Part shown: piece by piece, positions 56,309-64,000 of the stretch
Numbering within the stretch: position 1 is the first letter of the stretch
How the letters are laid out: every line of letters starts with the position of its first letter
Assembly (NCBI GenBank): GCA_009746045.1
Contig: RPFO01000877.1
Location: 1-64,000, forward strand
Length of the DNA: 64,000 nucleotides
From: Mesostigma viride
Lineage: Eukaryota > Streptophyta > Mesostigmatophyceae > Mesostigmatales > Mesostigmataceae
Reading direction: 5' to 3'
Notes under the pieces: model-generated
Told to the model about the DNA's origin: nothing
Seen by the model: the letters and a program-made list of their open reading frames with translations, nothing else
The model's database searches: none
Made by a program: the position numbers and the translations under genes

Positions 56309-57274
56309 GATATTCAGTTCCTTGCCCGCTGCGGACGTGTGCAGGTCCCGGGTGTCCAACGAGACCAACCAGGTGTTCAAGGATTACTTCTCAGGGGTTC
56401 ACTTTTTGACACAGGTGCCAAACGACCCGCGATTCGACGTACCGGACGACGGCGTGATGTCCGTGCTCGGACAGGTAACCAGTTACCTGAAGGTGTATGG
56501 GATCAAGAGCGTCTTGCAGTGCATGCGCAAGGTGGAAAACAGGTATTACACCATCCAGGGGATGGAGGAGACGTACATCCGGTACGTGCTAGAGGCGGTC
56601 AACCACCTGTTCCCTCGTACGCCTACGGGTGAGCGCATCACGATCGGCACCGCGCACGACGTTTACTCCATCCCCGCCAGCCTCGAGGATGCCGGTCATC
56701 GGCGAGTGTCCAGGGAGGCGGCGGATGGTCTCAAGAAACTGCAGGAGGTGTTGTGGGGGGCGTCAGAGAACCGCGTGGGTACGCGGCCGGCACGCGTTCG
56801 TACATAACTCCCGACGATCACAAGCAGTACGCCCACATGAACGCGTGGCTGCCGTCCCTCGACGGCGGCGGCAAGCGCGTGGTGTTTTGCATCGACAGCA
56901 TGCACAGGATGTGGGGCGTCGTCCCGTCTCGGTCGTTCATTTGCCTCAAGGACATCGCGGTGATGGTGGACAGGCGGGGTGAGGCGTACGTGACCCAGGC
57001 ATGGAACGACGCGTTCGACCTGGAGCTGACGTACTTCAACACCGACCCGATTCTCGCCATGTCGCGGTGGACGCCCGCCAACCGTTGTTTGTTCTGCAAT
57101 CGCTGGCTGAATAGGCCATTCGACTGGTTCAGGCGAAGCGGCAGCGGGTGTCGCAGCAGGTACGCGAGGGGCATCGACCGTTTCAGGGGTGGTTTTACCG
57201 GATTAGGATACATTTTTTTGTCTAGGATACATTTGATGCACTGTGCAGTTTTCAGATGTGTTTGTGGGGGTTGA
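56268..57274 (+). CDS. F-box protein with C-terminal Cys-rich region (frameshifted)
   Basis: N-terminal F-box at residues 4-40 (FSDLPPELVDKIFSSLPAAD, then VCRSRVSN), which would link a target to a Skp1-Cullin ubiquitin ligase. A one-base change near 56770-56785 joins the 56268-56807 frame to the 56753-57274 frame (YITPDDHKQYAHMNAWLPSL). The C-terminus has CLFCNRWLNRPFDWFRRSGS with further Cys, a possible zinc finger. F-box proteins are common in giant viruses. With the OTU protease it suggests control of host ubiquitination. The last gene of the virus-like block. Confidence 0.65.
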
Positions 57275-57895
57275 TTGCGCCTAGCATGCATTTTATTGAA
57301 GCAATGAGTTTCCCAAGATATACATTATATAAACTAAGACAATTGACCCATTAACGCAATGAGACAACATATGCCAATTGAAGGCTGCCCGCAACTTTAT
57401 TCCAAGCTCATTATTATATGATTCCAAGACCATAACTCTTCCAAGACCGTACATCTTCAAGATATAGCACTACAGACACCCACGCGGCTTCCGCGGTCAT
57501 CACGCTCCTCCTCCAAGACAACTCAACCTTACAGGACGTTGGGCCATCATACGTCCGGAATAATTGTGTCACTTATTACATAACCAAACTTTTTGAGGGA
57601 TCGCCATGGTTGCATGGTTTCAACACATGCGCCCTGCACTCATGTGCATCAAAGGTGTTGCGTAGTGCCAACTCAGTGTCAAAGAAATGATTCAATAATA
57701 TTTCCCGTATGGCCATGAAGGCCCACATGAGTTAAACATGGCCGAGAGTGATTGCATCATCCTTCTTGGCGACATCGGTCTTGACGACGTCGATGGGGAA
57801 GACGGCAGCACCTGCATGTGAACAAAAGAATCCATGAACTGTGGCATCCAAAGGCAACAACATATTAGCATCCCATTGAACACGAAGCCACGCTG
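57275..57895. other. A+T-richer spacer at the right edge of the virus-like block
   Basis: No gene recognised. Contains a CCAAGAC direct repeat near 57423-57455 and short frames only. Coding density drops abruptly after 57274, so a virus-cell junction, if present, probably lies here. Confidence 0.45.
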
Positions 57896-59515
57896 ACCCG
57901 GCCATCCAGCCGCCCACGCAGCCACAGAGCCAGCCAGCCACGCAGTGACGCACCCACCCAGCCACACATCCACGCATCCACGCACCCGGCACCCCCCCCC
58001 CCCCAGCCAGCCACGCAGCCACGCAGCCACGCAGCCACGCAGCAGCGCAGCCACGCAGCCACACAGCCACGCACCCTCCTTTCCAGCCACGCAGCCACGC
58101 AGCCACGCAGCCACGCAGCCACGCAGCCACGCAGCCACGCAGCCACGCAGCCACGCAGCCACGCAGCCACGCAGCCACGCAGCCACGCAGCAGCGCAGCT
58201 ACGCAGCCACACAGCCACGCACCCTCCTTTCCAGCCAAGCAGCCACGCAGCCACGCAGCCACGCAGCCACGCAGCAGCGCAGCCACGCAGCCACACAGCC
58301 ACGCACCCTCCTTTCCAGCCACGCAGCCACGCAGCCACGCAGCCACGCAGCCACGCAGCCACGCAGCCACGCAGCCACGCAGCCACGCAGCCACGCAGCC
58401 ACGCAGCCACGCAGCAGCGCAGCCACGCAGCCACGCAGCCACGCAGCCACGCAGCAGCGCAGCTACGCAGCCACACAGCCACGCACCCTCCTTTCCAGCC
58501 AAGCAGCCACGCAGCCACGCAGCCACGCAGCCACGCAGCCACGCAGCAGCGCAGCCACGCAGCCACACAGCCACGCACCCTCCTTTCCAGCCACGCAGCC
58601 ACGCAGCCACGCAGCAGCGCAGCCACGCAGCCACACAGCCACGCACCCTCCTTTCCAGCCAAGCAGCCACGCAGCCACGCAGCCACGCAGCCACGCAGCC
58701 ACGCAGCAGCGCAGCCACGCAGCCACACAGCCACGCAGCCACGCAGCCACGCAGCAGCGCAGCCACGCAGCCACGCAGCCACGCAGCCACGCAGCAGCGC
58801 AGCCACGCAGCCACACAGCCACGCACCCTCCTTTCCAGCCACGCAGCCACGCAGCCACGCAGCCACGCAGCAGCGCAGCCACGCAGCCACACAGCCACGC
58901 ACCCTCCTTTCCAGCCAAGCAGCCACGCAGCCACGCAGCAGCGCAGCCACGCAGCCACACAGCCACGCACCCTCCTTTCCAGCCAAGCAGCCACGCAGCC
59001 ACGCAGCCACGCAGCCACGCAGCCACGCAGCCACGCAGCAGCGCAGCCACGCAGCCACACAGCCACGCAGCCACGCAGCCACGCAGCAGCGCAGCCACGC
59101 AGCCACGCAGCAGCGCAGCCACGCAGCCACACAGCCACGCACCCTCCTTTCCAGCCACGCAGCCACGCAGCCACGCAGCCACGCAGCCACGCAGCAGCGC
59201 AGCCACGCAGCCACACAGCCACGCACCCTCCTTTCCAGCCACGCAGCCACGCAGCCACGCAGCCACGCAGCCACGCAGCCACGCAGCCACGCAGCCACGC
59301 AGCCACGCAGCCACGCAGCAGCGCAGCCACGCAGCCACGCAGCAGCGCAGCCACGCAGCCACACAGCCACGCACCCTCCTTTCCAGCCAAGCAGCCACGC
59401 AGCCACGCAGCAGCGCAGCCACGCAGCCACGCAGCAGCGCAGCCACGCAGCCACACAGCCACGCACCCTCCTTTCCAGCCAAGCAGCCACGCAGTCACAC
59501 AGTCAAACCCCCCCT
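57896..59515. repeat. (GCAGCCAC)n octamer array with higher-order blocks
   Basis: Roughly 1.6 kb of GCAGCCAC with GCAGCAGC and CACAGCCAC variants, organised into repeating blocks each marked by CACCCTCCTTTCCAGCC (about 14 of them). As three octamers equal eight codons, the array is open in several frames (Arg-Gly-Cys-Val-Ala-Ala-Trp-Leu and similar), giving ORFs of up to 648 aa that are not credible genes. Confidence 0.95.
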
Positions 59516-59569
59516 GCACCCCCCCCCCCACACCCCCCCCACCCACCCACTCAACACTACACGAATGAC

Positions 59570-59705
59570 TCACAAAGAACTGCTGCACCACCGATGATCC
59601 CTGCGGGAACTGCTCTGCTGCCGACGGTCCCTGCGAAAACTGCTGCAGTGCCGACAATGCCTGTGGAAACTGCGACATTGCCGACGCTGCCTGCGGGAAC
59701 TGAAG

Positions 59706-59759
<54 letters not shown>

Positions 59760-59796
59760 AGTTGTTGCTGCAGTTGTTGCTGCAGTTGCTGCTGCA

Positions 59797-59835
<39 letters not shown>

Positions 59836-60183
59836 GCTGGACCACTTGTTTCTGCACCTCTTGACGCAGCTGCAAACCAAGCTCTTCAACCTTCTTGCTT
59901 TGGTTCTCCATAGCTCGTTGCATCTCTCTCATCGTCTGTTCCACGCCCACCAGTACGGGGGTCGGCGGCGGCAGCGGCTGGGTACGCTCTGGCTGGGTGC
60001 GCTCTGGCTGCCGTGCAGGACCTTGCCACATCGGCCGGCGCATTGGTGGTTTGCACCGGCCAAAAAATCTACTTTCATGGCACCAGATTTCTTTCCTAGC
60101 ACCCATTTTCTACAATCGTCCCCGGCATAACACAAATCAATCAATTCGTCCATGTCATCGCTTCGGCTATCAGCATCGGGCAT
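59570..60183 (-). CDS. Gln-rich ORF over a CTG/CAG repeat (doubtful gene)
   Basis: Two overlapping minus-strand frames (59570-60106 and 59929-60183) together give an acidic N-terminus (MPDADSRSDDMDELIDLCYA), a basic Cys-containing part, a helical MREMQRAMENQSKKVEELGL and a long Gln tract from the CAG repeat at about 59708-59835. It resembles a cellular or transposon-derived polyQ protein more than the viral genes. Frame continuity is uncertain. Confidence 0.3.
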
Positions 60184-60339
60184 AGTTCCCGTGGCTAGTG
60201 CCCATCATTCTTTCCACCTTGAGCGGGGCGAAGTCACGAATTCAAGCGCGAAGTGCATTTGAATCAAGCGGGAACTGGGTGACACTGCTTGAAGACGTGC
60301 AGCTCCAAGGCATGCAAATGATGCAATGTATGAAAGATA

Positions 60340-61575
60340 CGATACGCAAAGTTCAGGTGTTCAGGTGAAGCCGTGAAGACGTGGTGAAGACAGGTGAAGA
60401 CGCGGTGAAGACGTGAAGACGTGAAGACGTGAAGACGTGAAGACGTGAAGACGTGAAGACACGATACGGCAAGTTCAGGTGAAGTTCAGGTGTTCAGGTG
60501 AAGCCGTGAAGACGTGAAGCCGTGAAGCCGTGAAGACGTGGTGAAGACAGGTGAAGACGCGGTGAAGACGTGAAGACGTGAAGACGTGAAGACGTGAAGA
60601 CGTGAAGACACGATACGGCAAGTTCAGGTGAAGTTCAGGTGTTCAGGTGAAGCCGTGAAGACGTGAAGCCGTGAGACGTGAAGACGTGGTGAAGACAGGT
60701 GAAGACGCGGTGAAGACGTGAAGACGTGAAGACGTGAAGACGTGAAGACGTGAAGACACGATACGGCAAGTTCAGGTGAAGTTCAGGTGTTCAGGTGAAG
60801 CCGTGAAGCCGTGAAGACGTGAAGCCGTGAAGACGTGGTGAAGACAGGTGAAGACGCGGTGAAGACGTGAAGACGTGAAGACGTGAAGACGTGAAGACAC
60901 GATACGGCAAGTTCAGGTGAAGTTCAGGTGTTCAGGTGAAGCCGTGAAGACGTGAAGCCGTGAAGCCGTGAAGACGTGGTGAAGACAGGTGAAGACGCGG
61001 TGAAGACGTGAAGACGTGAAGACGTGAAGACGTGAAGACGTGAAGACACGATACGGCAAGTTCAGGTGAAGTTCAGGTGTTCAGGTGAAGCCGTGAAGAC
61101 GTGAAGACCGAAGCGTGAAGACGTGGTGAAGACAGGTGAAGACGCGGTGAAGACGTGAAGACGTGAAGACGTGAAGACGTGAAGACACGATACGGCAAGT
61201 TCAGGTGAAGTTCAGGTGTTCAGGTGAAGCCGTGAAGACGTGAAGCCGTGAAGCCGTGAAGACGTGGTGAAGACAGGTGAAGACGCGGTGAAGACGTGAA
61301 GACGTGAAGACGTGAAGACGTGAAGACGTGAAGACACGATACGGCAAGTTCAGGTGAAGTTCAGGTGTTCAGGTGAAGCCGTGAAGACGTGAAGACGCGA
61401 AGACGTGAAGACGTGGTGAAGACAGGTGAAGACGCGGTGAAGACGTGAAGACGTGAAGACGTGCATGCAAGGTATCAAAGATACGATACGCCGCAAGTTC
61501 AGGTGAAGTCGTGAAGACGTGAAGACGTGAAGACGTGAAGACGTGAAGACGTGAAGACGTGAAGACGTGAAGACC
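60340..61575. repeat. minisatellite of about 150-bp units built on TGAAGACG
   Basis: About eight units, each with several GTGAAGAC(G) 9-mers, ACACGATACGGCAAGTTCAG, a GTTCAGGTGTTCAGGTGAAG part and GTGGTGAAGACAGGTGAAG. Units differ in the number of 9-mers. Minus-strand Ser/Arg/Leu-His-rich frames are repeat artefacts. Confidence 0.95.
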
Positions 61576-61674
61576 AGGACTGTCACGTGAAGACTGGGAC
61601 GTGAAGGCAAGTTGCAGCACTCGGCCGCTGCAGTCGCACGCAGGTAGAAACGAGTATTGCTGCTTGAATCTGTC

Positions 61675-61970
61675 AAGACCCCATCGAATGTAAAACAGGT
61701 TTTTCGTAAAGAAATCCGATTTGTGGGCGGGCTTTACATATTGCTTCTGTCCAAGCACTACCGGATGTAAAACAGTATACTTCTTGAAGAAATAAGTTGG
61801 GGCTTTGTTGGGCGTCACATTTGACCGGTGGGCGGAGTTTCCTGCTTCTGTGAAGGCGCCATCGAATGTAGATCAGTAGATTTTCTAAAGAAATCTGAGT
61901 TGTGGGCGGGGCCTTTATTGCTTGTGTCCATCCACCACCGGATGTAGAACAGTAGACTTATTGAAGGTGA
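61675..61970. repeat. diverged tandem repeat, about 80-90-bp half-units
   Basis: Four related segments each with a (CG/CC)GGATGTA or CGAATGTA start, an ACAGTA-like block and an AAGAAAT...GTGGGCGG or TTGGGG end. They alternate in pairs. No coding sense. Confidence 0.6.
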
Positions 61971-62107
61971 ATCACGATACAACAGCTGTAGTTGACAACA
62001 TCATGACCGGCACATCTTTCCCCCACCGCTGCTCAACCCGGTCCCCCCCAAACTCCTCCACACTTGCCCACCTTTCCACCCTCCTCCACGGCCCGTTGTG
62101 TTTGCAG

Positions 62108-62883
62108 GCGTCGGCACAAAGGGAGGAGGCCGTGCGAGCCGGGAAACTCACGGTATGGTTTGATTTCTAGTTTTGTATTAGGACCCTAGGGTAGCTATGT
62201 TATATAGGCATGTCTGACAGCATAGCTCACCATTTCATTACCATGGGATGCTGAGCATACCATTTCCAGAGAGGTAAGTCAGTCACTCTTCGCAGTTGAC
62301 AAGTCAGAGAAAGCAATCAAGTGCAGCGTTCACAACTCTTGCCGCTCGTAACCTTTTGTCTGCCCGGTTTGGCAGCTCCCTGTCTTTGCTTTCTCTCGTA
62401 TTTCTTTCTTTTGTCTCTTTTCTACATCTTTCTTTGCTAATTCTTGAATATATGATGCTATTGTAGCATCCTTCTAGCGCGGATCGCTCTTAATATCCTT
62501 CTCGCGCACGTTTCCTCGCTTTTTCTCATGTAAGAGCGTCTTCCCTGCCCATGCAGCGTGTACCTGGTGTGTGTGGCTCTGCCTTGCCAATCACAACTGA
62601 CCGACATGCTGGTCAGGCACTGCAGGTCGTTGCCCTTGCGTGTGTGAACCTGCTGTTTTGGCTGTTCCCATGGCCGCTGCGTGTGTCCGTGAATGATACC
62701 ATGGGAGGGAGACTTCTCCCATGGGTCCCCTTCGCTGACACTCGTGATGTAGGTTCGCGTCGACTTGTTTCTCTCACTGTGCCCATATTGGCCTCGCACG
62801 GCTTTGTCTCTCATTCCTTGTTTGCATGCGGCGGCGTGTAGACCATCATCTTCATCCGAGACCGCAACAGCAAGGGCCAGGAG
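62108..62883 (+). CDS. two internal exons of a cellular CFAP299-like gene
   Basis: Exon A 62108-62152 (15 codons: ASAQREEAVRAGKLT), preceded by a pyrimidine-rich tract and TTTGCAG, followed by GTATGG. Exon B 62842-62883 (14 codons: TIIFIRDRNSKGQE), preceded by GCGTGTAG and followed by GTGAGT. Both join in phase 0. The joined sequence has the GKLTTIIFIRDRNSxGQE pattern that I recall in CFAP299 (C4orf22), a cilia/flagella-associated protein. The expected next exon (SGYIDYAHRL) is not seen before the window ends. If right, this flank is nuclear DNA of a flagellated eukaryote. Family recall is from memory. Confidence 0.5.
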
Positions 62884-63039
62884 GTGAGTAATTGCTGAGG
62901 GCATGGCTCCTATCCCTTGATGAGTCTAGCGCCATGTACCACCCTCTATGCCTGCATATAGGTGACGCATTGAAAATGCAAGCATCTTACTAGAAGTAGC
63001 ACGGGCCTCCGAGGTGAGATTCTGCGCAGGCCTCATGAT

Positions 63040-64000
63040 CCCAATGGACCTGCGAAGCGCATGGCGCGCATGGGCGGCCGGCCGGCGCAGCTGGCATGCG
63101 GCGGGGCGGGGCTGTCGACGGGCGGCGGGGCAGGGCCGTCGGCGCGCGGGGGCCAGCGGCGCTGCCGGTGCGCGCGGGCGGCGGGCCGGCGCACCTGGCA
63201 TGCGGCGGGGCAGGGCTGTCGACGGGCGGCGGGGCGGGGCAGTCGACGGGCGGCGGGGCAGGGCCAGCGGCGCTGCCGGCGCGCGTGGGCAGCGGGCCGG
63301 CGCAGCTGGCATGCGGCGGGGCGGGGCTGTCGACGGGCGTCGGGGCAGGGCTGTCGACGGGCGGCGGGGCAGGGCCGTCGGCGCGCGGGGGGCCAGCGGC
63401 GCTGCCGGCGCGCGCGGGCGGCGGGCCGGCGCACCTGGCATGCGGTGGGTCGGGGCTGTCGACGGGCGGCGGGGCGGGGCAGTCGACGGGCGGCGGGGCA
63501 GGGCCGTCAGCGCGCGGGGGGCCAGCGGCGCTGCCGGCGCGCGTGGGCGGCGGGCCGGCGCAGCTGGCATGCGGCGGGGCGGGGCAGTCGACAGGCGGCG
63601 GGGCGGGGCAGCCGGTGCGCGGCGGGGCGGCGCCGTCGGCGGGCGGCGAGGTGGCGCAGCCAGCGCGCAGCGAGGTGGCAGCGGCGGCGCAGCCTGCATG
63701 CGGCGGGGCAGGGCTGTCGACGGGCGGCGGGGCGGGGCAGTCGACGGGCGGCGGGGCAGGGCCGTCGGCGCGCGGGGGGCCAGCGGCGCTGCCGGCGCGC
63801 ATGGGCGGCGGGCCGGCGCAGCTGGCATGCGGCGGGGCGGGGCTGTCAACGGGCGGCGGGGCAGGGCCGTCGGCGCGCGGGGGCCAACGGCGCTGCCGGC
63901 GCGCGTGGGCGGCGGGCCGGCGCAGCTGGCATGCGGCGGGGCGGGGCAGCCTGTCGACGGGCTACGGGGCGGGGCAGCCGGCGCGCGGCGGGCCGGCGGC
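63040..64000. repeat. G+C-rich tandem repeat (CGGCGGGGC/GTCGACGGG units)
   Basis: Very G+C-rich array with recurring GCTGTCGACGGGCGGCGG, CTGGCATGCGGCGGGGC and GCGCTGCCGGCGCGC elements in units of about 60-130 bp, continuing off the right edge. Long Ala/Pro/Arg frames on the minus strand are artefacts. Confidence 0.9.

Noticed and set aside
57692-59678. Overlapping ORFs of 340-650 aa rich in Trp, Cys and Ala on the minus strand and Ser/His/Thr on the plus strand
   Set aside because: Direct translation of the GCAGCCAC octamer satellite in several frames at once.
60340-61575. CRISPR-like array
   Set aside because: Units are contiguous minisatellite with internal 9-mers and no unique spacers.
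62551-62841. 96-aa plus-strand ORF
   Set aside because: Lies in the inferred intron between two short host exons, ends at the acceptor TAG and has no recognisable features.
62926-63849. Ala/Pro/Arg-rich ORFs of 270-307 aa
   Set aside because: Shadows of a G+C-rich tandem repeat, open in overlapping frames.

Overview
The window looks like a large eukaryotic dsDNA virus (nucleocytoplasmic large DNA virus, NCLDV, type) lying in, or assembled next to, nuclear DNA of a flagellated protist or alga. Virus-type genes are packed from about 2.1 to 57.3 kb on both strands with short gaps: an SF3 D5-type helicase, an archaeo-eukaryotic primase with a UL52-like zinc domain, an A22/RuvC-type Holliday junction resolvase, a YqaJ/lambda-exonuclease-type nuclease, a capping-enzyme-like domain, a DUF5832-like protein, an OTU protease, F-box, HNH and KilA-N/BRO-type proteins, a tRNA-Ile(UAU) and two long fibre-like proteins. 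I see no major capsid protein, family B DNA polymerase, packaging ATPase or VLTF3 in the window. No genus can be named from the sequence.

Layout. 1-1983: (AAGGAC)n repeat and A+T-rich non-coding DNA. 1984-8079: a 3,048-bp-arm inverted repeat with no spacer, centred between 5031 and 5032, each arm carrying the same three or four small genes and repeat-rich non-coding DNA. 8080-28019: fibre proteins, a multi-copy family of small basic proteins with a C-C-C-H zinc motif, an OTU protease, the tRNA and a zinc-ribbon/HNH protein. 28083-35850: membrane proteins and a class II (adenosylcobalamin-dependent) ribonucleotide reductase interrupted by three GT-AG introns, each holding one ORF. 35886-42734: a very long coiled-coil protein. 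42798-57274: replication and recombination genes, a PduO-type cobalamin adenosyltransferase, a SLATT-like membrane protein, DUF5832-like and F-box proteins. 57275-64000: long low-complexity repeats and two small GT-AG-flanked exons resembling the cilia protein CFAP299, which point to cellular DNA.

How the genes fit together. The B12-dependent ribonucleotide reductase, the adenosyltransferase that makes its cofactor, and a nucleoside 2-deoxyribosyltransferase-like gene nested in a reductase intron form a dNTP-supply set. Primase, helicase, resolvase and exonuclease form a replication/recombination set. The two repeat-rich fibre proteins and the small membrane proteins are the best virion candidates.

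A pervasive oddity: at least fifteen genes are split into two or more frames, and most breaks sit at runs of 6-8 C/G or A. Copies of the same gene in the two arms of the inverted repeat differ only in such runs wherever I compared them. This suggests homopolymer length errors more than decay, though a few breaks (a double stop and two shifts in the coiled-coil gene, a 23-bp duplication in the adenosyltransferase gene) are not of that kind. Split genes are annotated as single composite features where the protein logic supports it.
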